DNA from: Actinomycetes bacterium
GTDB lineage: Bacteria > Actinomycetota > Acidimicrobiia > Acidimicrobiales > SZUA-35
Assembly (NCBI GenBank): GCA_024227975.1
Contig: JAAETV010000002.1
Coordinates: forward strand, 7,552 to 71,551
Direction of reading: 5' to 3'
DNA: 64,000 nt
The first letter of the stretch is position 1; each line of letters begins with the position of its first letter. Below are positions 34,636 through 43,260 of the stretch, piece by piece. A model generated the notes under the pieces. It saw only the letters and a program-made list of their open reading frames with translations. It was not told the origin of the DNA and ran no database searches. Position numbers and translations under genes: made by a program.

Positions 34636-35232
34636 ATGCTCGACCACGTCTTCACCGATGCCATTGGGGCGCTACGAGACGCTCTGGAGTCGGCCATGCT
34701 CGAACGCCAAGCGTTCGAGGAACGATTCCAGGCTGACGTCCTGCTTGGCGACGTGACCTGGGAGACCAGCTACGGACTGCCGGGCGAGGGTTCACCGCCC
34801 CGGGTCCAGGCTGATCTCACCCTCGAGTGGCCGACCTGGGCCCAGACCGCCTACCGGACCTGGTACCTCGACGAGGAGTTCACCGAAGGCCCACGCATCG
34901 AGATCGAGGTCGTATTCCGGGTCCAGCGGCTGGCTGAAGCCCCCGATCCGGCCATGATCATGAAGGGACTACCGGAATCGACACCCTCCATCGGCGACGA
35001 AGAGCTGGATGGTTTTGGCCCCACCTTGGAGACGGACTACGACACCGATCTGATCATTGTGTCCCATGCAGTTGAGATCACATACAAGGGCTCATATGAG
35101 CTCGACGAGAAGACCCTCGAAGATGGTTCAGCCCTCGATGAGCACTTCGGAGCCATGGGAGGATGGATCGCCTCAGCCCTTGTTCGCTTGGGTGATCTGC
35201 CGTTCTCGTTCCAACCCGCGGTCGAGCTCTGA
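34636..35232 (+). CDS. Hypothetical protein
   Basis: 198 residues, not recognised. It is acidic, begins with an amphipathic helix (GALRDALESAMLERQAFEERF), and continues as an alternating beta-rich domain (LTLEWPTWAQTAYRTWYLD, IEIEVVFRVQRL) ending hydrophobic. The same frame is open and protein-like upstream to about 34513 (NEEKRCEFHVGRGTESYGDD) but has no ATG, GTG or TTG there, so the ATG at 34636 may be an under-call. No signal peptide. Neighbours on both sides are unrelated. Confidence 0.6.
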   Translation: MLDHVFTDAIGALRDALESAMLERQAFEERFQADVLLGDVTWETSYGLPGEGSPPRVQADLTLEWPTWAQTAYRTWYLDEEFTEGPRIEIEVVFRVQRLAEAPDPAMIMKGLPESTPSIGDEELDGFGPTLETDYDTDLIIVSHAVEITYKGSYELDEKTLEDGSALDEHFGAMGGWIASALVRLGDLPFSFQPAVEL

Positions 35233-35279
35233 CCCCGAGTGGTGTCTCGATCCAGTGCCATCAGCATCTAGCCACGACC

Positions 35280-36362
35280 GTGACCGCTTGTCGCAACCCC
35301 AACCAGCAGATCAGAGCTAGTGTGGGTCAGGTGGACGAGACCGATCAGACGTTCCGGCTACCCCGGGCAGAACCAACACTGATCTTGCTCGGATCGGACC
35401 AGCCAGAGATCATGGCCCGGCTCCGCCGGAACCTGGTAGGGGTAGCCGACGCCATCGATTTACGATCCGAGGTGCTCTGGGTCGAAGTGGCCGACGGCCA
35501 CTCTTTCCTGACCCAGATCCTCGACGACGTGAGCGACGGCAACAAAAGCGCAATCCGGATTGCCTTCGCTGAGCCACAGAGCACCCCACAGGATCTCGTC
35601 CATCGGGCCCTGATGGCACCCACCTTGGATATTGTCGCTGACAGGCTGGAGCAAGAGGAGCTGGCGAGCGAACCGCTCGACTACGAGGTTCGCTACCAGC
35701 CCATAGTCAGGCTCAGCAACCGCTCAATCGTTGGCTTCGAGGCGCTCTTGCGGGCCAGACTGGGCAACGAGGTGATCGGAGCCGAGGAGCTGATCGCCAG
35801 GGCGACCAAAGGCGGCTGGCTCCCAGAGCTTGACCAGCTGGGCCGCCAGCTCGCTATCCGCGGCGTCGGGCCCTGGCTGGGGGCTGGTTTGTTGTTCTTG
35901 AACATCATGGCCCCCGAAGGGACCTTCGACCTGTCAGCGGCCAGGCGAACGATCCGTCACGCCGAAGACATCGGGCTCGAGCCAGATCAGCTCGTGTTCG
36001 AGACGGCTGAACGGAACCGGTATGTCGATCTCGATCTAGCAGCCGCTCAGCTGACGAAGCTTCGCAGCGCCGGCGTTCGCCTCGCCATCGACGATGTCGG
36101 TGACGGCTATTCCAGTTTGCGGGTGGCCACAAGCTTCAAGCCAGACGTCTTGAAGCTCGCCGGCGATCTGATCGCTTCTCTGCCGAGCTCGGAAGCAACC
36201 GCTATCATCCAGGCCGTTGTCGATCTGGCCCACCGAACCGGGGCATGGGTGGTGGCCGAACACGTCGAGACCGAGGAGCAGGCCCGGGTCCTACGCACCC
36301 TCGAAGTCGACTGGGGTCAGGGCAACCTGTTCGGCACCCCCGAGCCCATGGTCGCCGGCTAG
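35280..36362 (+). CDS. EAL domain protein (cyclic di-GMP phosphodiesterase-like)
   Basis: 360 residues from a GTG at 35280; GTG 35331 is an alternative start (343 residues) and neither has a strong ribosome site. Residues about 20-130 form an unrecognised alpha/beta domain. The EAL domain spans about 135-355: GFEALLRAR, LNIMAP, VFETAE, DDVGDGYSS in place of DDFGTGYSS, a Lys in VLKLAG, and AEHVETEEQA in place of AEGVE. Metal and catalytic residues are largely retained, but the loop-6 Phe is replaced by Val, so activity may be weak or the protein may be a c-di-GMP receptor. Confidence 0.85.
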   Translation: MTACRNPNQQIRASVGQVDETDQTFRLPRAEPTLILLGSDQPEIMARLRRNLVGVADAIDLRSEVLWVEVADGHSFLTQILDDVSDGNKSAIRIAFAEPQSTPQDLVHRALMAPTLDIVADRLEQEELASEPLDYEVRYQPIVRLSNRSIVGFEALLRARLGNEVIGAEELIARATKGGWLPELDQLGRQLAIRGVGPWLGAGLLFLNIMAPEGTFDLSAARRTIRHAEDIGLEPDQLVFETAERNRYVDLDLAAAQLTKLRSAGVRLAIDDVGDGYSSLRVATSFKPDVLKLAGDLIASLPSSEATAIIQAVVDLAHRTGAWVVAEHVETEEQARVLRTLEVDWGQGNLFGTPEPMVAG

Positions 36363-36415
36363 AACAATCAGCCTAGCCAGGGATGTTTGCCGGAGCCCGA
36401 AGGGTTGCTGCACTC

Positions 36416-37399
36416 TCAAACGAGATCGAGAAGCTCGCTCAAGGGCCTCTGGGGCCGGGGACCGACATGAGAGATGACCTCCGCCGCCGCCAGTGAGCCG
36501 AGACGGCCAGCATCGGCCAGATCCATGTTCCGAGCGAGGGCGAAGAGCACACCGGCGGCGTACTGGTCACCGGCACCGGTGGTGTCGACGACTGGGCCCA
36601 AGTTCTCGGCCGCGATCTCGATGGTCTCCGACCCGGAAACCAGGATCGATCCCTGGTCACCCCTCGTCAGACAGCCGAGGGCCACGTCCCCTCGGATCTT
36701 CTCTACCGCAGTATCGAAGTCGCACTCGTAGAGGGTGGCCAGCTCGGCCAAGTTTGCGAACAGGATGTCGATGGGGCCAGCCACCAGATCCAGGAACTCC
36801 TGGTGGTGGCGCTCGACGCAGAACGAGTCAGAAGCAGTAAAGGCGACCCGTCGACCGGCAGCCCTGGCGATGTCCATGGCCTTGCGGATGGCCTGCTTGG
36901 CCGAGTCGACGTCCCACAGGTAGCCCTCACAAAACAGGATCTGTCCTGAATCGACGGCTGCCGGTTCGATATCGGTCGGCTCCAGCAACGAGGAGATGCC
37001 GAGGAAGGTGTTCATGGTCCGCTGAGCATCGGGGGTGACCAGGATCAGACAGCGGGCGGTGTCCGGCCCTTGATCCGATGGTTCGAGGTCGAATCTGACC
37101 CCGCTGGCCCGCATGTCGTGGGCGAAGACGCTACCCAAGACGTCGTCGCGGACCTTGCCGATAAAGGAGGCGGTGCCACCGAAGGAGGTGACGCCGGCGA
37201 CCGTGTTGGCGGCCGAGCCACCTGACGCTTCGATACCGGGACCCATCAGTTCATAGAGCTGGGTGGCCCGGTCCTGGTTGATGAGGGTCATCGACCCCTT
37301 CTCCAACCCCTGGGCAAGCACGAAGTCATCGGTGGCTTGGGAGATGACGTCGACGATGGCATTGCCGACGCCTACGACGTCAACCAGATCCTGATCCAT
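36416..37399 (-). CDS. PfkB family carbohydrate/nucleoside kinase (adenosine kinase-like)
   Basis: 327 residues from the ATG at 37399 with GGAAAGGA upstream. Ribokinase-fold features: GNAIVDVI, GGSAANTVAGVTSFGG, and the catalytic DTTGAGDQYAAGVLFAL with the anion-hole GAGD. SFC.ERHHQEF and NLAELATLY resemble adenosine kinases of the cbhK/AdoK subgroup. Phosphorylates a sugar or nucleoside with ATP. It lies downstream of nrdJ but is separated from it by a strong hairpin. Confidence 0.9.
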   Translation of the reverse strand: MDQDLVDVVGVGNAIVDVISQATDDFVLAQGLEKGSMTLINQDRATQLYELMGPGIEASGGSAANTVAGVTSFGGTASFIGKVRDDVLGSVFAHDMRASGVRFDLEPSDQGPDTARCLILVTPDAQRTMNTFLGISSLLEPTDIEPAAVDSGQILFCEGYLWDVDSAKQAIRKAMDIARAAGRRVAFTASDSFCVERHHQEFLDLVAGPIDILFANLAELATLYECDFDTAVEKIRGDVALGCLTRGDQGSILVSGSETIEIAAENLGPVVDTTGAGDQYAAGVLFALARNMDLADAGRLGSLAAAEVISHVGPRPQRPLSELLDLV

Positions 37400-37478
37400 G
37401 AAATCCTTTCCGGAGGGACGAAGGAACGGTAGCGGACATTGACCACTGCGAGCACCTACGGGCCTTGCCTCGAAACAC

Positions 37479-37518
37479 AAGAGGAGGCCGGGATTCAGAT
37501 CGTCCCCGGCCTCCTCTT
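37479..37518 (-). terminator. Strong hairpin terminator of nrdJ
   Basis: A perfect 14-bp inverted repeat (37479-37492 and 37505-37518) with a 12-nt loop sits about 50 nt after the nrdJ stop. No long U-run follows, as is common for actinobacterial terminators. Confidence 0.75.
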
Positions 37519-37566
37519 CAGCTACTCACCCAACCACGGGTTTTCTTTCCGGGCGAAGGTGCTCGG

Positions 37567-40356
37567 TCAGGAGCAACCGCTGGTATTCCCACACCCGGGA
37601 CACGTATGACAGCTACCTGCCCTTTGCATGGTGATACCACACTGCATGCAGATAGGAGCATCGGGGTCGGAAACCGGGATCGGTGAACCGGCCTCAATGG
37701 TGGCGATCAGATCGTCGGCTGACTCAATCGATGGTGGGTCGGCAACAAGATCGACCCCCGTCGACGATGCGGCTTCATCGACACCAGGCAGGGTCTGCTG
37801 CGAGCGTTCCCCGGTGGTGAAGATCCCAAGGCCCGACCTCTCCTCATAGCTGAGATAGACAACAGCGAGCTTGCGGAACAGGTAATCCATGATCGAGCTG
37901 GCGATCCTGATATCAGGATCGTCGGTCATACCGGCCGGCTCGAATCGCATCCCGGTGTAGGTATCGACGAAGTTGCGCAGCGGCACCCCATATTGGAGGC
38001 CGTGACTCAAGGCGATAGCCAGGGCATCCATGATGCCGGCCAAGGTCGAGCCCTGCTTGGAGACCCGGAGGAAGATCTCACCGGGGCGACCATCGTCGTA
38101 TTCGCCAACGGTCACGAAGCCCTTGCAGTCGGCGACCCGGAACTCGAAGGTCCGCGACCGACGGTCACGAGGCAGTCGTTCCCTGATCGGCTTGTAGACG
38201 ATCTTGGTCTCGATCACGGGCTCGAGCAGGGTCTGGGCTGCTCCTGCCGCCCCCTCATCTACCTTGGTGTCATCCTTGGTCGCCATCGACAGAGGCTGGG
38301 CCACCTTGCAGTTGTCGCGGTAGATGGCGATGGCCTTGACCCCCATCTTCCATGCGTCGATGTGGAGCTGCTCGACGTCTTCGACGGTCACCTCTTCGGG
38401 CATGTTGACTGTCTTGGAGATGGCACCGGAGATGAACGGCTGGACGGCGGCCATCATCTTGACATGACCGGTGTAGTGGATGGCGTTGTCGCCCATGGAG
38501 CAGGCGAACACCGGGCTGTGTCCGGGATCGAGGCCCGGGGCACCGATGATGGTCTTGTTCTCGTCGATGTAGTCGGTGATGGCGGTGACCTGACCGTCGG
38601 AGTAGCCAAGGCGGCGCAGGGCCCGAGGCACCGACTGGTTGACGATCATCATCGTCCCCCCGCCGACCAGCTTCTTCATCTTGCTCAGACCGAGGTCGGG
38701 TTCGACACCGGTGGTGTCGCAGTCCATCAGCAGGCCGATGGTCCCGGTCGGGGCCAGAACGGTGGCCTGAGCGTTGCGGGTCCCGACGTCGGCCGCCAGT
38801 GAGGTGGCGTCAACCCAGGCTGCTCGGCTGGCCGAGGTCAAATCGGCCGGGACCAGGGAGGAGTCGATCTCCTCGGTGGCGGCCTTGTGCTGTTCGAGAA
38901 CACGCAGCATCGGCTGGGCGTTTTCCTCGTAACCAGCGTGGGGACCCATCCGGCCCGCGGTACGAGCCGAGATGTAGTACGCGTGGCCCGTCATCAAGGA
39001 GGTGATCGTCGCCGCCAGAGCCCGCCCCTCATCGGAGTCATAGGGCAGGCCCAAGCTCATCAGCAGAGCGCCTAGGTTGGCGTAGCCCAGACCGAGCTGG
39101 CGGAACTTGCGAGAATTGATGCCGATCTTCTCGGTCGGGTAGTCAGCCCGGCCGACCAGGATCTCCTGGGCGATCAAGAAGCACTCGATGGCGGCCTTGA
39201 ACCCCTCGATGTCGAATCGATTGTCTTCTTCGAGGAATGTCAACAGGTTCAAGCTGGCCAGGTTGCAGGCCGAGTTGTCGAGGTGCATGTACTCGCTGCA
39301 CGGGTTCGAGCCGTTGATCTTGCCCGTGTTCGACGAGGTGTGCCAGCGATTGATGGTTGAGTCGAACTGCATCCCAGGATCGGCGCACTCCCAGGTGGCC
39401 TGGGCGAACTGGCGCATCAGATCCCTGGCCGAGACGGATTTGATGATCGCTCCGTCGGTCCTGGCGACGAGGTTCCAGTCCTCGTCGTTGACGACGGCTT
39501 CCATGAACTCGTCGGTGACCCGGACCGAGTTGTTGGCGTTCTGGTATTGGATCGAGTGGCTGTCGGCCCCGTCGAGATCCATGTCGAAGCCGGCTTCGCG
39601 CAGGACCCGAGCCTTGCGCTCCTCGGTCGCCTTGCACCAGATGAACTCTTCGACGTCAGGGTGATCCATGTCGAGCATGACCATCTTGGCTGCCCGCCTG
39701 GTCTTGCCCCCGGACTTGATTGTCCCCGCTGACGCATCGGCTCCACGCATGAAGCTGACAGGCCCTGAGGCCGTCCCTCCCCCCCGCAGGGGCTCCGAGC
39801 TGGAGCGGATGCGAGACAGGTTGATGCCGGCCCCGGAGCCGCCTTTGAAGATGACTCCTTCCTCGACGTACCAGTTGAGGATGTCCTCCATCTTGTCGTT
39901 GACGGACAAGATGAAGCAGGCCGAGGCCTGCTGGGGCACATCGTCGACACCAATGTTGAACCAGACGGGCGAGTTGAAGGCCCCCTTCTGGTGGATGACG
40001 AGGTACTTGAGCTCATCGGCGAAGATCTCGGCCTCGGCCTCTTCGAAGTAGCCGCCCTCGAGGCCCCATCGGCAGATCGTGTGTACTACCCGGTCGACGA
40101 CGTGACGGAGCGAGGACTCGCGCTCAGGAGTTCCAAGCGTTCCTCGAAAGTACTTCTGGGCCAGGATGTTGGTTGCGTTGAACGACCACGTCGAGGGCAC
40201 TTCGACATCTGGTTGCTCGAACGCGACCTCACCGGTCTTCCAGTTGGCGATCTTGGCGTCGCGCTTCTCCCAGGTGACCGTCTCGTATGGGTCGACACCG
40301 GTGGCGGTGAAATGGCGACGAAGACCGATACCGATCTGATCGGGTGCCAAGGACAT
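37567..40356 (-). CDS. nrdJ: Adenosylcobalamin-dependent ribonucleoside-diphosphate reductase (class II)
   Basis: 929 residues from the ATG at 40356, with GGGAGA upstream; a version 15 residues longer is less likely. Reduces ribonucleotides to deoxyribonucleotides with coenzyme B12 and needs no separate radical subunit. Seen are ACFILSVNDKMEDILN, GGSGAGINLSRIRSS, the active-site NPCSEYMHLDNSACNLAS, ATVLAPTGTIG, and a C-terminal cysteine-rich zinc segment CMQCG..CHTCPGCGNTSGC that delivers reducing power. nrdR, its usual regulator, lies nearby at 42084. The long leader and upstream motifs suggest regulation by NrdR and by DNA damage. Confidence 0.97.
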   Translation of the reverse strand: MSLAPDQIGIGLRRHFTATGVDPYETVTWEKRDAKIANWKTGEVAFEQPDVEVPSTWSFNATNILAQKYFRGTLGTPERESSLRHVVDRVVHTICRWGLEGGYFEEAEAEIFADELKYLVIHQKGAFNSPVWFNIGVDDVPQQASACFILSVNDKMEDILNWYVEEGVIFKGGSGAGINLSRIRSSSEPLRGGGTASGPVSFMRGADASAGTIKSGGKTRRAAKMVMLDMDHPDVEEFIWCKATEERKARVLREAGFDMDLDGADSHSIQYQNANNSVRVTDEFMEAVVNDEDWNLVARTDGAIIKSVSARDLMRQFAQATWECADPGMQFDSTINRWHTSSNTGKINGSNPCSEYMHLDNSACNLASLNLLTFLEEDNRFDIEGFKAAIECFLIAQEILVGRADYPTEKIGINSRKFRQLGLGYANLGALLMSLGLPYDSDEGRALAATITSLMTGHAYYISARTAGRMGPHAGYEENAQPMLRVLEQHKAATEEIDSSLVPADLTSASRAAWVDATSLAADVGTRNAQATVLAPTGTIGLLMDCDTTGVEPDLGLSKMKKLVGGGTMMIVNQSVPRALRRLGYSDGQVTAITDYIDENKTIIGAPGLDPGHSPVFACSMGDNAIHYTGHVKMMAAVQPFISGAISKTVNMPEEVTVEDVEQLHIDAWKMGVKAIAIYRDNCKVAQPLSMATKDDTKVDEGAAGAAQTLLEPVIETKIVYKPIRERLPRDRRSRTFEFRVADCKGFVTVGEYDDGRPGEIFLRVSKQGSTLAGIMDALAIALSHGLQYGVPLRNFVDTYTGMRFEPAGMTDDPDIRIASSIMDYLFRKLAVVYLSYEERSGLGIFTTGERSQQTLPGVDEAASSTGVDLVADPPSIESADDLIATIEAGSPIPVSDPDAPICMQCGITMQRAGSCHTCPGCGNTSGCS

Positions 40357-40524
40357 TGATTCTCCCTGTGTTGCAGTGACTCTGTACGTGTCTCTGGTCA
40401 ATAGATGTGCTCAGTGAGTGGGTGCTCACGCAGATTCCGCCATCCGCTGTGCTCCACAGCGACTGCCTGGGTTGGCGCTGAGCCCCGTTGCTTCCAGCCG
40501 ACCGGAGTCGGAGGTGTTGTGGAC

Positions 40525-40546
40525 ATCATTGCCTCGCCCTGTGACA
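40525..40546 (-). promoter_or_regulatory. Putative damage promoter upstream of nrdJ
   Basis: Minus strand reads TGTCACAG, 8 nt, then AATGAT, preceded by CTGAC as at rmuC. The -10 keeps A at position 2 and T at position 6. A transcript from here would have a leader of about 160 nt before nrdJ. Confidence 0.5.
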
Positions 40547-40795
40547 GTCAGAGCCCGGATCGCTCCGAGCAGATCAAAATTCGGGACGACCTCGTCTCGG
40601 CTCCCCATTCGTGATGGTGAGCTAGCCCAACGCCGTCTCGCCTAACTTCTTCGAATATTCTCGCAGTTCTGGTAGCCCTCGTCCTGTCCGTCGGTCCCGA
40701 GCGAGATGGCAGTGCGCAGATCCAGTAGGCGCTTCAGCCGTGTCCCGCCTGCCGCCCTCTCCCGATGGCCCCATGACGTTCGATGCTTCTGCAAC

Positions 40796-40850
40796 CACTA
40801 GATCTTGTGCCTGCCGCCTGCTCTGCTCGAGCGACGCACAAGATGTGGGT
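40796..40850. promoter_or_regulatory. Candidate NrdR boxes
   Basis: CACTAGATCTTGTG (40796-40809) matches 12 of 14 positions of the NrdR core CACWATATATWGTG. A weaker copy beginning CACAAGATGTG at 40837 is 41 nt away, close to four helical turns. The two also pair as a 9-bp inverted repeat (ATCTTGTGC/GCACAAGAT). With nrdR itself in the window, control of nrdJ is plausible. Confidence 0.45.
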
Positions 40851-40854
40851 GCTC

Positions 40855-40870
40855 ATTACAACATTGTAAT
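40855..40870. repeat. AT-rich palindrome, operator-like
   Basis: ATTACAA-CA-TTGTAAT, two perfect 7-base arms with a 2-base centre. Its AT content stands out sharply from the surrounding sequence. No regulator is identified. Confidence 0.5.
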
Positions 40871-41296
40871 TACACCGATGTCAACGACGCCTCTCAGAAA
40901 GATCGGGTTTGTGACGAAGACCAGCTCAGTGCCAACAGGTCGAGGTTCGAATTCGGCGGCGACGGCGCGTGACTATCCGCCTCAGATTCACTTCTCCCCC
41001 AAGGGCTCCCTCAGGTGTGCCCTGCCATACTGATGCGCTGTGCCAGCCTCCGTCACGGATCGTTGCCCCACATGGGCCCGAACGGCCACTGTAGGTTTGC
41101 TTCGCTGTGGATCAAAAGGGGATGAGGCTGTGAATTGGTGTGTATTCGTTGGGGATTCTCGACCCATTGCCCCGACTTCTCACCTGGGGTGGAAACGACA
41201 CCACGGGACGTGTTGCGAGCAAGGCTGGAGCGCGATCCGGCGGGGCTGTTGGGGTCCAGAACAGCACCAGCGCGCTGCCACACCAACCGTCCGGCC

Positions 41297-42103
41297 ATGA
41301 TCTCACTCTTCCCCGAAGCCTCCGAAGGGCTGATCGATCCGATGCGCGCCGTTGCAGCCGAACAACGCCAGCCACCAGGCACAATGAGCACTGATGATGA
41401 TCAAACATCGACACCTGGAGTCAGCCGGCGACCTTGGGTCATGACCAACATGATCGCTTCAGCCGACGGAGCCACCTCCATGGAGGGTCTATCGGGAGCG
41501 CTGGGCGGACCCGCCGATCAAGCCATGTTCATGGCCATCCGGGGGGTGGCCGATGCCATCATTGTCGGAGCTTCCACCGTGCGCCAGGAGCGCTACCGGG
41601 CCCCATCGGGGGGCTCGGCCCAACAGAGGGCTGATCGTCTCGATCGGGGGCAGCCTGCCCTCCCCCTCGTGGTCGTGATCACGGCCAGCCTCGATCTCGA
41701 CCTCGATCTCCCCCTCTTTGCCAACCCCGATCTGTACCGACCACTGATCGTCACCGTTGAGGGTGCGTCGGCCGAGCGGCGGGTGGCGCTCGAGACCGTT
41801 GCCGACGTCGTGACGGCGGGCAACGAGAAGGTAGACCTGGGTCTGGTCTTGGGTGAGATTGCTGCCCGGGGTTTGGGCACGGTCTTGTCGGAGGGTGGAC
41901 CGTCGCTCAATGGTCAGCTCATCGCCGAGGACCTGATCGATGAGTGGAACCTGACCCTCTCCCCCATCCTGGCTGGCGGCACCTCGAGGCGACCAGCGAT
42001 AGGCCGAGAGCTGCTACCTCCGGGCCTGGCCATGACCCTGGCCCGGGTGTGGTACCAAGACGATCTGCTGTTCTGCCGTTGGGTCAGACAGACTCGCGCT
42101 TGA
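41297..42103 (+). CDS. RibD C-terminal/dihydrofolate reductase-family pyrimidine reductase
   Basis: 268 residues from the ATG at 41297; longer in-frame readings lack similarity, and ATG 41384 is a shorter alternative. RibD-C fold: RPWVMTNMIASADGATSMEGLSG broken at the usual insert, VADAIIVGASTVRQERY (NADPH binding), VLSEGGPSLNGQL and LTLSPILAGG. The family includes the riboflavin 5-amino-6-ribosylaminouracil-phosphate reductase, but stand-alone actinobacterial members (Rv2671-like) have unproven substrates. Its 3' end overlaps nrdR, convergent, by 20 nt. Confidence 0.85.
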   Translation: MISLFPEASEGLIDPMRAVAAEQRQPPGTMSTDDDQTSTPGVSRRPWVMTNMIASADGATSMEGLSGALGGPADQAMFMAIRGVADAIIVGASTVRQERYRAPSGGSAQQRADRLDRGQPALPLVVVITASLDLDLDLPLFANPDLYRPLIVTVEGASAERRVALETVADVVTAGNEKVDLGLVLGEIAARGLGTVLSEGGPSLNGQLIAEDLIDEWNLTLSPILAGGTSRRPAIGRELLPPGLAMTLARVWYQDDLLFCRWVRQTRA

Positions 42104-42539
42104 TCAGGCGTACCTCGCGCTCGAAATCACCGATGTCGGTGAACCCTTTGTAGACGCTGGCGAAGCGCAGGCAGGCCACCTGATCGACGCTACGAAGGCG
42201 ATCGAGCACGGCCAGGCCGACCCACTCCGAAGTCACCTCAGGCCCCTCGATCCTGGCTTGCTCCTCAACCCGATCGACGAGCAACTCCAAATCATCGGTA
42301 TCGACGGCCACGCCCTTGGCCGCCGAGGCCAGCCCCTTGAGTATCTTCTGGCCGTCAAAGGGCTGGCGCTCTCCCGACCGCTTCACCACAACCAGGGCCG
42401 CGATCTCGGCCCGTTCAAAGGTCGTGAAGCGGCCGGCACATCGCTCGCACGATCGTCGGCGCCGGGTCACTGCCCCCTCGTCGACCGACCGCGAGTCGAC
42501 GACCTTCGTATCGTCGTTCCCACAAGCCGGACATCGCAC
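42084..42539 (-). CDS. nrdR: Ribonucleotide reductase repressor
   Basis: 151 residues from a GTG at 42539 (VRCPACG); a TTG just before it is possible. The N-terminal zinc ribbon (CPAC..DTKVVDSR..RRRRSCERC..RFTTFER) is followed by the ATP-cone domain (about 47-137) that senses ATP/dATP. NrdR represses ribonucleotide reductase genes by binding paired NrdR boxes. nrdJ lies 2 kb away and carries candidate boxes. The order nrdR, LysM gene, lexA is as in mycobacteria. Confidence 0.96.
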   Translation of the reverse strand: MRCPACGNDDTKVVDSRSVDEGAVTRRRRSCERCAGRFTTFERAEIAALVVVKRSGERQPFDGQKILKGLASAAKGVAVDTDDLELLVDRVEEQARIEGPEVTSEWVGLAVLDRLRSVDQVACLRFASVYKGFTDIGDFEREVRLIKRESV

Positions 42540-42641
42540 CAACCAAAAGGTACCGGGAGCACCACCCTTCCGCTGGTTACAGTCTTGTTGACTCCGCGTC
42601 ACATCGGTCCAACGGGTCGGTGCCCTTACCGGCACACCTCC

Positions 42642-43112
42642 TTATTCGAGCAAGTCAGCCGGAATCACCAGCCGTTGACCGACCTGGATAGAGGTCACAC
42701 CACCATTGGCCGCGATCAACTTCACTACGACCGGTCGAGGATCACGATCCGGCGCCAACTCCTCGGCAATGGCCCAAAAAGTGTCACCGGACCGGGCCAC
42801 CCGAAGGTGATCCCCGGGGCCGGCCAACGCCAGAGCCGACCCCCGGGAATCGATTGTTGGATCCGACCCGGTACCGACCGGCGGACCGCCCTGAATGAGA
42901 CGGACCCCAAGCAACAGGCCGAACACCACCGCCACAGCCACCGCGATTCCCGCCACAGGAACACCCCCGAGTGACGACCCGTGGGGCGGAGTATCCACGA
43001 GCCGAAGGGGTGGGCGGCTGGCATGATGCCTGGCTGTGACGGTAGCTCCGCCTCCGACCCAGAGCCCGCCTGGCCTCGATCGAGATGTAGTTGGTTGAAC
43101 GAGAGCGACCAT
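42642..43112 (-). CDS. LysM membrane protein next to lexA, predicted SOS cell-division inhibitor (YneA/ChiZ-like)
   Basis: 156 residues. A basic N-terminus precedes one transmembrane helix (about 52-73), a linker and a C-terminal LysM domain (about 103-152; RVARSGDTFWAIAEEL, QVGQRLVIP). The same architecture, divergent from lexA and next to nrdR, is found for Rv2719c/ChiZ in Mycobacterium and YneA in Bacillus, which are SOS-induced suppressors of division. Here several LexA boxes lie in the intergenic region and a PafBC-type -10 (GACACT) ends 7 nt before the ATG, predicting a leaderless mRNA. Function is inferred from context and architecture. Confidence 0.85.
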   Translation of the reverse strand: MVALVQPTTSRSRPGGLWVGGGATVTARHHASRPPLRLVDTPPHGSSLGGVPVAGIAVAVAVVFGLLLGVRLIQGGPPVGTGSDPTIDSRGSALALAGPGDHLRVARSGDTFWAIAEELAPDRDPRPVVVKLIAANGGVTSIQVGQRLVIPADLLE

Positions 43113-43119
43113 GACGTCA

Positions 43120-43141
43120 AGTGTCCTCAGGGGGTGTGACA
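43120..43141 (-). promoter_or_regulatory. Putative LexA-independent damage promoter of the LysM gene
   Basis: Minus strand TGTCACAC, 8 nt, then GACACT. Seven nt separate the -10 from the ATG at 43112, identical to the arrangement at rmuC. Confidence 0.6.
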
Positions 43142-43186
43142 GTGAGCGGGCGAGCTGGGGGCCGGGGCACTTCCGACCGTCCGCAG

Positions 43187-43200
43187 CGAACGTCTGTTCG
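43187..43200. promoter_or_regulatory. LexA box
   Basis: CGAACGTCTGTTCG, a perfect CGAAC-N4-GTTCG palindrome between the LysM gene and lexA. Confidence 0.9.
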
Positions 43201-43211
43201 TCAGGGTAGGG

Positions 43212-43225
43212 TGAACGCCCGTTCG
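43212..43225. promoter_or_regulatory. LexA box
   Basis: TGAACGCCCGTTCG, one mismatch from the palindrome, 25 nt after the previous box. Confidence 0.75.
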
Positions 43226-43240
43226 AGTCAATGGTGAAAG

Positions 43241-43254
43241 CGAACGAATGTTCC
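43241..43254. promoter_or_regulatory. LexA box
   Basis: CGAACGAATGTTCC, one mismatch. It is the best-matching box closest to the lexA start and likely gives autorepression. Confidence 0.8.
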
Positions 43255-43260
43255 TACCAT

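Larger units (their letters stand above)
40357..41296. other. 0.9-kb gene-poor region upstream of nrdJ
   Basis: No convincing protein-coding gene: the open frames here have neither family similarity nor actinobacterial codon use. It holds a PafBC-type motif (40525), a NrdR-box-like palindrome (40796) and an AT-rich inverted repeat (40855). I see no cobalamin-riboswitch core (B12 box) and no tRNA. It serves the divergent nrdJ and RibD-like genes. Confidence 0.6.

Noticed and set aside
40357..40740. Cobalamin riboswitch in the nrdJ leader
   Set aside because: I found no B12-box-like core; a CACTGCC near 40711 is not in the needed context.
40935..41000. tRNA-like T-loop (GAGGTTCGAATTCGG)
   Set aside because: No matching acceptor, D-arm or anticodon arm around it.
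40740..41033. Possible 97-codon gene in the gene-poor region
   Set aside because: Ser/Thr/Cys-rich composition without actinobacterial codon bias, no ribosome site and no family similarity.
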